Made by a program: the position numbers and the translations under genes. Below the pieces are notes generated by a model that had not been told where the DNA came from, made no database searches, and saw only the letters and a list, made by a program, of their open reading frames with translations. From positions 1 through 53,691 of the forward strand of contig CALUQJ010000004.1 of assembly GCA_944322865.1 (NCBI GenBank): DNA of 53,691 nt, given 5' to 3'. The DNA comes from Candidatus Gastranaerophilales bacterium (GTDB lineage Bacteria > Cyanobacteriota > Vampirovibrionia > Gastranaerophilales > Gastranaerophilaceae). Positions 45,359 through 53,691 of the stretch are shown one piece after another. Numbering within the stretch: position 1 is the stretch's first letter; every line of letters starts with the position of its first letter.

Positions 45359-46447
45359 ATGACTGAGAATGTTTATATTCATATACCTTTTTGTAGACAA
45401 AAGTGCAGATATTGCTCTTTTGTGTCATATCCTGAATTAGATAAAAAAGAACAATACCTGTCAGCGCTTAAAAAAGAAATCAAACACGGGTACAGGCATG
45501 AGGTGTTGAAAACTTTATACTTTGGCGGCGGAACTCCGTCTTTATTGAGGGCATCTGAAATTGCTGATTTGACAGGACTTTTTTGTATAGATAAAAATAC
45601 TGAGATTACAGTGGAATTAAATCCTGAAGCTGTAACATTTGAATATTTATGTGAATTAAAATCCGCCGGTGTAAACCGTCTAAGTATCGGCTGTCAGACT
45701 TTTGATGATGAAAAACTTGCGTTTATAGGTCGCAAACACACATCAGAAGATGTAATTAGGGTTGTAAATACAGCGTATAAGACCGGATTTGAGAATGTCA
45801 GTCTTGATTTTATATACGGGCTGCCCCAACAAACAGTAGGAGGGTTTGAAAGGGATCTTTTGAAAGCGGTTGCGCTCGGTGTTCAGCATATATCACTTTA
45901 TGGGCTAAAAATAGAGGAGGGGTGTTATTTTGCATCTCACATGCCGGTAAATCTACCTGATCAGGATTTGCAGGCGGATATGTATTTAAAAGCAATTGAT
46001 ATCTTAAAATCAAACGGTTACGGGCATTATGAAATGAGTAATTTTGCAAAACCCGGATTTTATTCCCGTCATAATCTGAATTACTGGGATAATAATTCGT
46101 ATTATGGTTTTGGTATTGCCGCGCACGGCTATATTGACGGCGTCAGATATTCTAACCTTGAAAATTTCGATGATTATTTTAAGACCCCATACTGGCATGA
46201 GGGAGAACATTTAGAAACAGAAGAAGAAATTCTGGAGGAAGAAATTTTTCTGGGGTTTAGAAAAATGTCAGGAATTTCAGTTGATAAAATTAATAAAAAA
46301 TTTGCAATAGATTTTGAAAAAAAATACGCTGCTGTATTGAAAAAATACCTTGCAAGCGGACATATTATAAAAGAAAACAGCCGGTATAAATTTACAGATC
46401 AAGGTATTCTTGTAAGTAATATTATTTTGTCAGAATTTTTGGAATAA
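45359..46447 (+). CDS. hemW: Radical SAM heme chaperone HemW
   Basis: A 362-aa radical SAM protein. The CX3CX2C motif is C12, C16 and C19 (IPFCRQKCRYCSF). TLYFGGGTPSLL, ELNPEAVTFEYL, GVNRLSIGCQTFDDE and NLNYWDNNSYYGFGIAAHGY follow, and a C-terminal helical domain ends near IILSEFLE. The extra cysteine before the coproporphyrinogen-oxidase type pattern (CxxxCxxCxC) is absent: the residue after C19 is Ser, then Phe. HemW binds heme for delivery to acceptors. Its role in a fermentative organism is open. Confidence 0.9.
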   Translation: MTENVYIHIPFCRQKCRYCSFVSYPELDKKEQYLSALKKEIKHGYRHEVLKTLYFGGGTPSLLRASEIADLTGLFCIDKNTEITVELNPEAVTFEYLCELKSAGVNRLSIGCQTFDDEKLAFIGRKHTSEDVIRVVNTAYKTGFENVSLDFIYGLPQQTVGGFERDLLKAVALGVQHISLYGLKIEEGCYFASHMPVNLPDQDLQADMYLKAIDILKSNGYGHYEMSNFAKPGFYSRHNLNYWDNNSYYGFGIAAHGYIDGVRYSNLENFDDYFKTPYWHEGEHLETEEEILEEEIFLGFRKMSGISVDKINKKFAIDFEKKYAAVLKKYLASGHIIKENSRYKFTDQGILVSNIILSEFLE

Positions 46448-46475
46448 AAAAGGCGCCGGCTGCAAGCCGGCGCCT
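46445..46475. terminator. Strong terminator between hemW and the convergent gene
   Basis: An 11-bp perfect stem (AGGCGCCGGCT with AGCCGGCGCCT, 46451-46461 and 46465-46475) with a GCA loop. The A-run at 46446-46451 becomes a T-run on the minus strand, so it ends the minus-strand gene best and may also stop hemW transcripts. Confidence 0.85.
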
Positions 46476-46495
46476 TCATCAAATTATTTATATTT

Positions 46496-46924
46496 TTAAC
46501 TGTTTTTTATTTCTTCGGCAATTTCATCAATATAGCTCTCTATATCTATACCGTCGTCTTTGCCGCGGAGTTTGTTTATTTTGCTTGAACACCAGCCAAC
46601 AACGTTGTCATAAGCGTCTGCAACACCTTTACCAATTTTAGAAATGAAGTTTTTAGTATGTTCTACAAATCCTTTAGGAGCATCAATAATTTCAGGTAAT
46701 TTACCTTTTTTAGCAGCGACACCGAGTCCTATTGCAGCAGCTGCAAGTACGCCGACTGTCCATAATACGGCTTTTAATCCTGTACGTTTTTTCTCAGGTT
46801 TTTCAAATTTATCAGCCGGCATTTCAGGCGCAACAGCCTGCGGTTGCTGGGTTTGAGTAAATTTGCCTTCCCGTTCAAGAATAGGATTACCTTTAAAATT
46901 TACACCAGATACGGAATTTAACAT
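46496..46924 (-). CDS. Small membrane protein with N-terminal F-K-G tag
   Basis: A 142-aa protein. The N-terminus reads MLNSVSGVNFKGNPIL, an F-x-G tag also seen in the tandem paralogs of the first 5 kb. A Pro/Gln-rich linker, one membrane helix (about 50-67, VLWTVGVLAAAAIGLGVAA) and an amphipathic, charged C-terminal part (about 85-142) follow. GGAGG precedes the ATG. No family is recognised. It is transcribed alone towards a strong terminator. Confidence 0.75.
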   Translation of the reverse strand: MLNSVSGVNFKGNPILEREGKFTQTQQPQAVAPEMPADKFEKPEKKRTGLKAVLWTVGVLAAAAIGLGVAAKKGKLPEIIDAPKGFVEHTKNFISKIGKGVADAYDNVVGWCSSKINKLRGKDDGIDIESYIDEIAEEIKNS

Positions 46925-47092
46925 AAAAAACCTCCTAATTTCTACACCGATGGATACTAATATAAAACTCCTGATAGTTTTATTTTGACTAAAAAGCGTT
47001 TTGTTTTCAATATTTGTAACAAAAGTTTACATTAAAAATGGAATATTTTTTTTGTAAGTGTCATCTATATAATTAAGGAGAAGTTTAAAAAT

Positions 47093-48007
47093 ATGGATGC
47101 ACAACAGGATATATTAATTTATGTAGATGAAAATGACAAAGCAGAAGCGCGTTCAATTGCAAAATCTTTTGCGGAAAATGATGTTAAAAACCGTGCTTAT
47201 TATAATATTCTGGGCGCACAGCTTGCCGGAAAATATCTGGCAAGTGAAGGCATTGCAATGTCACCGGTTGATAATTTGCATAATATAAGAAAAGTTTTGG
47301 AAGAATTGGATATATCAGACGTAATTTTGCCGCGGACACATATTGATGTGAGAGTGGTTTTTGATGACAAATACATTTTTGTGCCAAAATCTCATTTTGA
47401 ACTTAAAATAACTCCCCACATATATCTTGTGCTGCAAATGTCAAATGATCAAACGCATGTAAAATTTCTTGGATTTTTTGAACCGGATGCCATAAATCAG
47501 GAAAATCAGAATGACCAATATTATTTTATTGATAAGTCTGAATTAATGCCGCCGGAAAAATTATATTCATATCTTGATGCTGCCAAAACCTCTACTGTAA
47601 CTGAACTTTCGGAAGAAGAATTACAAAATTTTGAAGAAAGTATAATCAATATGGTGGATAATGATATTGAACTACTGGAAAAGAAAATATTACTAAAAGT
47701 ATTAACCAAAAGCCAGGAATTAAGAAATAAATTTATAGAATTTGAAAACTTTGAACTTATATCTTACCGCTTGACAACAGAATACGGGCTTGAGGAGAAT
47801 ATTCAGGAAGCTGAAGTACCGGAAGAACAACCACTGCAAGAACAAAATGACTCTGAACAGTTTATGCAGAATGAATTTGAAGTTTTTGAAAGTACTGATG
47901 AATTTTTTGAAAATCTATCTCAAACGGAGGATGTAAATTCTGAAAAAATGTATAATGATATAGATGGAGAAAAGTATTCTGATACAAATGATGAATCAAA
48001 AGACTGA
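47093..48007 (+). CDS. Acidic protein resembling cyanobacterial DUF1822
   Basis: A 304-aa soluble protein. The first ~140 residues have the layout I associate with cyanobacterial DUF1822: A/Q-rich start, YYNILGAQLAGKYLASEGI, VRVVFDDKYIFVPKSHFE and VKFLGFFEPD. The second half is acidic, with a likely coiled coil (about 165-210) and an E/Q-rich tail of low complexity. The DUF1822 reading is by eye and only moderate. In cyanobacteria such genes often lie near sigma factor genes, as here. AAGGAG precedes the ATG. It is the first gene of a four-gene unit. Confidence 0.55.
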   Translation: MDAQQDILIYVDENDKAEARSIAKSFAENDVKNRAYYNILGAQLAGKYLASEGIAMSPVDNLHNIRKVLEELDISDVILPRTHIDVRVVFDDKYIFVPKSHFELKITPHIYLVLQMSNDQTHVKFLGFFEPDAINQENQNDQYYFIDKSELMPPEKLYSYLDAAKTSTVTELSEEELQNFEESIINMVDNDIELLEKKILLKVLTKSQELRNKFIEFENFELISYRLTTEYGLEENIQEAEVPEEQPLQEQNDSEQFMQNEFEVFESTDEFFENLSQTEDVNSEKMYNDIDGEKYSDTNDESKD

Positions 48008-48039
48008 TACTTAGTATTGAAAAAGTAAAGGGAACCGAG

Positions 48040-49974
48040 ATGAGTAAAAAAAAGGATAAAATACCTGTAAATATCGACGAAGATTTAACACTTCCTAATC
48101 TGGAAGAAGGGTTGAATATTGAAGAAATACCTTCAATAGAAGATTTGATATCTCTGGATAAGGATGAAATTGAAAAAATTCAGGAAACTGAGATAGCAGG
48201 TGTATTTAACAGTAATGAAGATACATCGAATGTGTTTGATGAAAATATCGACATTGCGCCTTTAAATAATAACGCAGATATCGAACTTAATCATCAGTTT
48301 GATACAAACTTTGATAACATGAATTTGTTTGATGAAGATACTCCTCTCGCTCTTGATGAACCTCTAGTACAGGAAAAAGGTTTAGATAATGATTTATCAT
48401 TTAATGAACCGGAAATATCTGAAGAAAATAATATTTCTGACAGCGATGATGAGATGACGGCATTTAGCATGGTAGATGAACCTGTTATATCTTTTAATGA
48501 TGATACAGATATGTTTGCAGAAGATCAAAATCCAGTGCCTGCTGATTATAATTTAGAAATACCCGACATGTCAGATGAACCTGTTTTTGATTTTAACGAC
48601 AATGAAGAACCTTCTGCTATAGAACTCAATGAAGATGTTTCTCCTGTTACGCCGGAAGATGATATAACTTTTGAACCGGAAGAAGATGGTCAGCTCGTTG
48701 CAGATGATGATTTTACCCATTCTGAAACGCAGCAAGAAGAAGTTGAATCAGGTGAAGAAATACAGTATCAGGAAAATAATTTATTTGAACATGAACAAAT
48801 ATTGCCGCAAGAAGAAAATATTACTCAAAAACCTGAAGAATTGAATGAGGATATTATATCTGTTGACCGGACAGAAGAAGTTTCGGAAGAAGTACAAAAA
48901 AATGAAGAACCAGTATTCTCAGGCGTTCAGCTGTCGGAAGAACCTCCGAAACATACCCGGACAACAGAAGATGTTTTTGCTAAAATTGATTCCCTTTTAA
49001 ATGATGACAGTGCATTTGAATCCGAAAAAACAACCCTTCCGCCTGTTGAAAAAACATTTGAACAGGTCGAAAAAACATTCGAGCCGGTTAATGAAATGCC
49101 TAAACCAAAATACAGATCCTCATTTAATCCGGCTAAATACCTGAAAAAAGATACAACCTCTTCAGTTGCGGATAAAGAAGATAAATTAGGTATTCTTTAC
49201 ACCGCGACCAGAAAAGTTATTGATAACATCAAAAACTTCTCAGAAGAATTGAGTTCAGGCGATAATCCGTCAATTGCCGAAATGTTGGCAAGTGAAACAG
49301 GTAAAAAAGCACTTGTAACAGCCGCAGTGTGTGTAGTTGTTTTAGGTGCAGGAATAGGCGGAGTTGCATTATTAAATAACAAATCTGTCGAAGAAATAGA
49401 AACAATAAGCAAAAATGATACGGTAACACCTCTGGAAACACCGCAGCAAAATGTTGCAGAACCGGCGCTTCCTGCTGAGGCTCAACAGGCACCGCTTATT
49501 GATGAAAATGCAAATGTTGCCTCTGATGCGCCTGATATTAATCAAATTGAGGCGCCAAAAACAACCGTTGTTAAACAGGATGTTGTTAAAGAGGAAGTAA
49601 AAAAACAAACAAAACCGCAAAATCCGGAATCATATTTGTCGGTGAAAAAAATCCAATGGCAGGTGCCGGATTATCTTTCCTACAGTCCTAACATAAATGC
49701 ATATTTGCAGTCTGCCGGCAAGAGTATCAAGCTCGGACTTTCCAGCGACTTATTGCTCGCAACCGAATACGCTTATTCTAATGTAGTAAAAATTAATCTC
49801 AAGCTAACAAATTCAGGAGCTGTACAAAATGCAACAGTTGCCACAAGTAGCGGCTCAAAAGAGATTGATAACATTGTGTTACAATCTGTTAAAACTACCT
49901 TAAACGTAGTAAAACCGCCTGCCGGCGAGATAAAAACACCTGATTTTAACTTAACAATTACAATATATTTGTAA
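48040..49974 (+). CDS. TonB-like membrane protein with long acidic cytoplasmic domain
   Basis: A 644-aa protein. The first ~420 residues are strongly acidic and low in complexity, with recurring D/E-EP-V-x-F-ND-like segments (EPVISFNDDTD, EPVFDFNDNEE). One membrane helix lies near 425-447 (LVTAAVCVVVLGAGIGGVAL). A Pro/Gln-rich linker leads to a C-terminal TonB-type domain (about 560-644: IKLGLSSDLLLATEYAYSN, VKINLKLTNSGAVQNATVA, GSKEIDNIVLQSVKTTLNVV). TonB proteins normally have a very short cytoplasmic part; the ~420-residue one here is the odd feature and could bind the sigma factor or ATPase encoded next. GGGAACC precedes the ATG. Confidence 0.75.
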   Translation: MSKKKDKIPVNIDEDLTLPNLEEGLNIEEIPSIEDLISLDKDEIEKIQETEIAGVFNSNEDTSNVFDENIDIAPLNNNADIELNHQFDTNFDNMNLFDEDTPLALDEPLVQEKGLDNDLSFNEPEISEENNISDSDDEMTAFSMVDEPVISFNDDTDMFAEDQNPVPADYNLEIPDMSDEPVFDFNDNEEPSAIELNEDVSPVTPEDDITFEPEEDGQLVADDDFTHSETQQEEVESGEEIQYQENNLFEHEQILPQEENITQKPEELNEDIISVDRTEEVSEEVQKNEEPVFSGVQLSEEPPKHTRTTEDVFAKIDSLLNDDSAFESEKTTLPPVEKTFEQVEKTFEPVNEMPKPKYRSSFNPAKYLKKDTTSSVADKEDKLGILYTATRKVIDNIKNFSEELSSGDNPSIAEMLASETGKKALVTAAVCVVVLGAGIGGVALLNNKSVEEIETISKNDTVTPLETPQQNVAEPALPAEAQQAPLIDENANVASDAPDINQIEAPKTTVVKQDVVKEEVKKQTKPQNPESYLSVKKIQWQVPDYLSYSPNINAYLQSAGKSIKLGLSSDLLLATEYAYSNVVKINLKLTNSGAVQNATVATSSGSKEIDNIVLQSVKTTLNVVKPPAGEIKTPDFNLTITIYL

Positions 49975-49977
49975 ATA

Positions 49978-49986
49978 TGTTATAAT
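49978..49986 (+). promoter_or_regulatory. Internal extended -10 promoter before the sigma factor gene
   Basis: TGTTATAAT begins four bases after the upstream stop, with a weak TTACAA (49958-49963) 17 bases before it. It would give the sigma factor and ATPase genes their own transcript in addition to read-through. Confidence 0.45.
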
Positions 49987-50011
49987 GTCTTTGAGATAAG
50001 GAAAATTCAAC

Positions 50012-50581
50012 GTGGAAGAGTTAGCTCAAGACAAACTGGATTTGATATCCAAAATTATTAAAAATGATAAAAAGTTTGTAAATAATGAAGATTTATATGA
50101 AGACTTCTTCAATGAAACCTGCAAACGAAGTTTTCTCATTGCCAAAAATGTTAATTCAGAAGCAACATTATCAACTTATCTCAGACGTATAGCCTCGACT
50201 GCAATACTAAATGTCCTGAAAGAAAACGGTCGTTTGCGGCGTACAAAACAAGGATATAAGCCAACAAAAGAAGTTTCGCTTGAAACAATAACTCCGGAGC
50301 ATGTTGATTATTCTCAGGTTGTTATCCACTACGAGGCGGTTGACTTTGATGATACTCCGGAAGATATTGTTGTTAAAAAAGAAATATTAAAACAAGTTCA
50401 GGAAAATTTGTATAGAATTAATGACGAAGAACCTGAAAAAAATTATTTACACCTTTATAAATTGCGTTATGAGAATGGTTTAACCCAGAAAGAAATAGCA
50501 CAGGAGATGGGACTTTCTCAGTCAGAGGTGTGTAAAAGACTATTCAGACTGCTTGAAAAAATAAAACAAGCCTTTAATTAA
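50012..50581 (+). CDS. Sigma-70 family (ECF-like) factor
   Basis: A 189-aa protein with a region 2-like N-terminus (EDLYEDFFNETCKRSFLIAK, TLSTYLRRIASTAILNVLKE) and a C-terminal region 4 helix-turn-helix (LRYENGLTQKEIAQEMGLSQSEVCKRLFRLL, given as positions ~150-182 in one run of helices). The linker is longer than in minimal ECF factors. The start is GTG with AAGGA 9 bases upstream. It sits between the TonB-like gene (37-base gap) and the zinc-ribbon ATPase gene (17-base gap). No anti-sigma gene of known type is adjacent; the acidic neighbour proteins are candidates for that role. Confidence 0.82.
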   Translation: MEELAQDKLDLISKIIKNDKKFVNNEDLYEDFFNETCKRSFLIAKNVNSEATLSTYLRRIASTAILNVLKENGRLRRTKQGYKPTKEVSLETITPEHVDYSQVVIHYEAVDFDDTPEDIVVKKEILKQVQENLYRINDEEPEKNYLHLYKLRYENGLTQKEIAQEMGLSQSEVCKRLFRLLEKIKQAFN

Positions 50582-50598
50582 ATCAGGATTACGGAAAA

Positions 50599-53553
50599 AT
50601 GAAATGCCCGATGTGTAAAAAAAATATTCCGGATGATTCCCTAAAATGTCCGTATTGCAAAACCCGAACAGGTCTTGTCTGTCCTACCTGCAATACGGTC
50701 AACAGTATATTCGATTTGACATGTAAAACTTGCGGGCATGAAATATTGAAAATTTGTAAACATTGCAATGCCGTGAACTTTCTTGATGCAAAAAAATGCA
50801 GAAAATGCGGTTTCCCTTTTGAAGAAGAGGAACAGGATGAACATATGCAGGCAAATACCTTTGATGTTCCGCCGCAGCTTCTCCCGCAGCTTACTGCAAA
50901 AAACGTTATTGTAAAAGGAATTTTGTCAGAGGATAAAAAAGTATTCTCAATCAGCGGTAAAAAGGGCTCTGGTAAAACAGTAGTTCTTCGTGCGGTCATG
51001 GAAGAGATGAACAAACATGAATATTCTTGGATTTACGGTAAATGTACACCGATTACACAGTTGACAGCAGGCGGCGTTATTCAGGATATTCTGTTAAATA
51101 TTTTTTCACTGCCTAATTTTTGTATTGATAATCCGCAATTTAGAAAAGATTTCTGCCAGTTTTTACGTAATGAATTTCCATTCCTCACCAATCAGGAAAC
51201 CGAATTGTTAATGAATTTTCTATATCCGGTAAAATTAGGCATATTTGAAGACTTGTTTAAAAACAAAGCAAAAACCTATGACCTGTTATTTAAATTGTTT
51301 GATGATATTTTAGACGGGCGCAAATTCGTAATAACAATAGATAATTTTGATTTTATAGACGGATTTTCCTATGAATTTTTGACAAAACTTATTAATCGCG
51401 CAAATATTTTTGATAACTTAAAACTTTTGCTTGTATACAACGAACAAAAGTCTGCAAAAGCATATTTTGTCCTGCCTGACAATCCTTATCTTGACGTTAC
51501 AATTGCACCTCTTGAAACCTCACAGGTTAATCAGGTCGTGTCACAAAAAAAAGAGAATTTGGAAGATTTTCTTGCACTCAATCCGTCCGAAATTACGGAT
51601 TTGTTAAAGAAAAGCAAAGGTAATCCGGCTTTTATTGAACAGATTTTATGTCTGCGCTTTGACTGTCAAATCTCAGACAAACCTTTTGGTATTCCTGAAA
51701 ATTTTGCGGATATTCTGAGTTATCGCCTTGAAATTTTGAAGATTTTAAACCCTATTGCATATAAGATACTTGTCGGTGCCGCTGTTATCGGGGACAAAAT
51801 CAATATTAATCTGGTAAAAGAAATATTTGAACTAGATGATGAAAAATTCGCGGATATTCTGGCTTATCTTGAACAAATGAGTTTCATTACCAAACTGAAC
51901 GATATTTTTTATGAATTTAAGAGTTTGACTTTATGGGAAACAATTATCAAAACAGCTAAAAATGCGGATAATTTTGAAAGTATAAATGAAAAAGTTTTTT
52001 ATGCAATAAAAGACTTTATAATGAATTCCAACGCAATCCCTGCAATTATTGCCCAGAATTTGAAAAGCCCGCAGCTTGCACTTGATATTTGGACTAAAAA
52101 TACAAGACTCGGCGCATATGTAGGAGATGTAAATTTGTATGCAATATCCCAAAAGCAATGTCTTGCCCTGATAAATGAAATGGATGATGCAGAAACTTTA
52201 CACATAAGGTTCAATATAGCAGAGCGATTAGGCAAATTGCTAACTAACGCCAATCCGAAAGAAGCAATGGAATACCTTCCTGATGCAATATCTAATGCGC
52301 AGGCAGTCGGTGACACACCAAAAGAAATTGAACTTCTGGCTTATATGTCACACTGCTGCCGTCAAACAGGAAATTATTTCGGCGAAGTCGAATGCATAGA
52401 TTCTGTTCTGGATAAAACCAATCCGGAAAAGACCTTGGAAACAGCTCTTTTAAAGGTTTCCAAACTCAACGCGCTTTTAAATATAGGTAATCTCGGACAA
52501 ATAGTGAACCTTGTGGATACAGAAATTATGCCTGTATTTGACAATGTTCTGAGTAAAAAATACAAGCGGCGTGATATTCCTGTAGAATTTGTTTATGAAA
52601 GCTGGCTCAAAACTTATCTGGTACTTGCAAATGCATTGGTTATGCAAGGAAATGACAGAGCTTTCGAAATACTGACAATTCTGTTTGATATAATCGACCG
52701 TCACAAGCTGGAAGATGAACTATTTATATGCAACTGCAAACTAACTCTTGCTTTTGCAAATACAATGAAAGGTGATCTTAAAACTTCTAAAAAAATATTG
52801 GAAGAGATATTGAAAAACCATAAAGACGACAGTATGGATGCAGCTGCTGTTTTACGGTGGAATTTAATCAATATAATAAACAACTTTTTAGTTCATAATT
52901 ACAGCGGAATGCAGGAAGATCTGTTCAGAATTGTAACTTACGCGAACAATAACGGTGATAATTTCACCAAGAATATTTTAAAAACACTGCTTGGAAAAAT
53001 CTTCAAAGATAATGAGCAAACCAAACGCGCAATGGAGATTTATAACGAACAGATAACATATTTTGCAAAAGAAAAAATGGCAACTGGAGCATTGTTAACC
53101 TGGTTTTTGATAGCTGATGCGGCACTGATTACAGAAGGCGCAAAAACCGCTATAGAGATAGCCTCACAAGCTTTGGAAGTGGCACAGAGTCCGAAAATTA
53201 ATAACTATTATTTTGCAGCATTATTGAAAATTGTTATTGCAAAAGCATTTATAACCCTGTCGGATTATGAAGCTGCAAAAATGAATATAGAGAGTGCTTT
53301 AGTCCTGACACAAAGGTATAATATGTCGGACATGAGTTCAAGAATATTGCTTTTGTTCGGTAAATATTATCAGGAAATCGGACTTGTTAAATCGCCGCAA
53401 CAAACAGAATATTTGACAGCCTCCGGAAAATTGTATCAGAAAGCCTCAGAAATAGTAAAAGAAACAAAGAATAAATATGTGCATAAACAAATAGAACAAG
53501 CAAAACAGGTTTTGCGTTCATATTGTAATATTAATGGTATTAAGATTAAATAA
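50599..53553 (+). CDS. Triple zinc-ribbon, AAA/STAND-type ATPase with helical repeats
   Basis: A 984-aa protein. Three zinc ribbons stand in exact 25-residue register: C3/C6/C17/C20, C28/C31/C42/C45 and C53/C56/C67/C70. Then a P-loop (SGKKGSGKTVVLRAV, about 116-130), FVITIDNFDFIDG as Walker B (about 250) and a winged-helix-like region (about 385-450). The second half (about 530-975) is made of TPR-like helical pairs (for example ELLAYMSHCCRQTGNYFGEV). This plan is that of STAND switches, which oligomerise on binding a signal. No effector domain is seen, so the sigma factor next to it may be the output. It ends 13 bases before a dispersed repeat. Confidence 0.8.
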   Translation: MKCPMCKKNIPDDSLKCPYCKTRTGLVCPTCNTVNSIFDLTCKTCGHEILKICKHCNAVNFLDAKKCRKCGFPFEEEEQDEHMQANTFDVPPQLLPQLTAKNVIVKGILSEDKKVFSISGKKGSGKTVVLRAVMEEMNKHEYSWIYGKCTPITQLTAGGVIQDILLNIFSLPNFCIDNPQFRKDFCQFLRNEFPFLTNQETELLMNFLYPVKLGIFEDLFKNKAKTYDLLFKLFDDILDGRKFVITIDNFDFIDGFSYEFLTKLINRANIFDNLKLLLVYNEQKSAKAYFVLPDNPYLDVTIAPLETSQVNQVVSQKKENLEDFLALNPSEITDLLKKSKGNPAFIEQILCLRFDCQISDKPFGIPENFADILSYRLEILKILNPIAYKILVGAAVIGDKININLVKEIFELDDEKFADILAYLEQMSFITKLNDIFYEFKSLTLWETIIKTAKNADNFESINEKVFYAIKDFIMNSNAIPAIIAQNLKSPQLALDIWTKNTRLGAYVGDVNLYAISQKQCLALINEMDDAETLHIRFNIAERLGKLLTNANPKEAMEYLPDAISNAQAVGDTPKEIELLAYMSHCCRQTGNYFGEVECIDSVLDKTNPEKTLETALLKVSKLNALLNIGNLGQIVNLVDTEIMPVFDNVLSKKYKRRDIPVEFVYESWLKTYLVLANALVMQGNDRAFEILTILFDIIDRHKLEDELFICNCKLTLAFANTMKGDLKTSKKILEEILKNHKDDSMDAAAVLRWNLINIINNFLVHNYSGMQEDLFRIVTYANNNGDNFTKNILKTLLGKIFKDNEQTKRAMEIYNEQITYFAKEKMATGALLTWFLIADAALITEGAKTAIEIASQALEVAQSPKINNYYFAALLKIVIAKAFITLSDYEAAKMNIESALVLTQRYNMSDMSSRILLLFGKYYQEIGLVKSPQQTEYLTASGKLYQKASEIVKETKNKYVHKQIEQAKQVLRSYCNINGIKIK

Positions 53554-53566
53554 GCGGGGTAAATAT

Positions 53567-53691
53567 GGGGGCGGACAAGTCCGCTCTTATACATTGGAAC
53601 GATATTGGCACTGTCGCCTTTTGCACAAACTTAGAATCCGTTACAGACTTAAAAGTCGGCTAATAACAATAACCGTTGAGCCGTCATCCCG
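53567..53691 (-). repeat. Dispersed ~125-bp repeat, copy 2 (inverted)
   Basis: The reverse complement of the element at 17286-17411, beginning at the GCGGAC/GTCCGC palindrome 13 bases past the stop of the ATPase gene and running to the end of the window, where CGGGATGACGG is reached. The element may extend beyond the window. It may double as a transcription end. Confidence 0.75.

Noticed and set aside
45359-46447. Oxygen-independent coproporphyrinogen III oxidase (HemN)
   Set aside because: It lacks the CxxxCxxCxC pattern of HemN; the HemW reading fits better.

Overview
The window is low-GC, gene-dense chromosomal DNA of a double-membrane bacterium. It looks like a non-photosynthetic cyanobacterial sister lineage (Melainabacteria/Vampirovibrionia, probably a gut Gastranaerophilales). 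The ATP synthase genes run a, c, b', b, delta, alpha, gamma with two different b subunits and no beta/epsilon genes beside them, which is the cyanobacterial arrangement. LptB/LptF/LptG exporters, a secretin and a TonB-like protein indicate an outer membrane. Several lineage-type hypothetical proteins and an FTLAE-type prepilin start fit the same group. The taxonomic placement is inference; no rRNA or tRNA gene was found.

Layout. 1-5 kb: a secreted protein made of a six-fold ~21-residue repeat, then two tandem paralogous membrane proteins of unknown function. 5-10 kb: the atp operon (minus strand). 10-14 kb: a biotin ligase with a complete sodium-pumping oxaloacetate decarboxylase (oadG, oadA, oadB). 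14-17 kb: purM-purN-purD. 16.9-17.75 kb: a small island with an AbrB-type regulator gene, a truncated prepilin start and two families of dispersed repeats. 17.7-20.4 kb: lptB, an LptF/G permease and a phosphodiester glycosidase. 20.5-31.6 kb: trpS, a large SF1 helicase-nuclease, a CCA-adding-type enzyme, a coiled-coil protein, a HEPN/MNT toxin-antitoxin pair, gatA, a second LptF/G permease and a DnaJ-like protein. 31.7-38.6 kb: a uridine-kinase-like gene and a type IV pilus/type II secretion block (PilP-like, secretin, PilB, PilC). 38.6-42.7 kb: an SDR enzyme, rplI, a MetE-like core protein with a CooC-like ATPase, and a prepilin-like gene. 42.8-46.4 kb: biotin genes bioF-bioG-bioC and hemW. 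46.5-53.7 kb: a small FKG-tagged membrane protein, then a four-gene unit of a DUF1822-like protein, a TonB-like membrane protein, a sigma factor and a zinc-ribbon/ATPase/repeat protein, ending in a dispersed repeat.

Connections. Biotin runs through the window: bioF-bioG-bioC make pimeloyl thioester and start the ring system, the ligase attaches biotin to OadA, and OadA/OadB pump sodium. The c subunit of the ATP synthase, however, looks proton-specific, so sodium and proton circuits should be separate here. The four-gene unit at 47.1-53.6 kb is the best candidate for an undescribed signalling system. Four genes (purM, cca, bioF, hemW) lack a Shine-Dalgarno sequence and each has a -10-like hexamer exactly six bases before the ATG, suggesting leaderless mRNAs.
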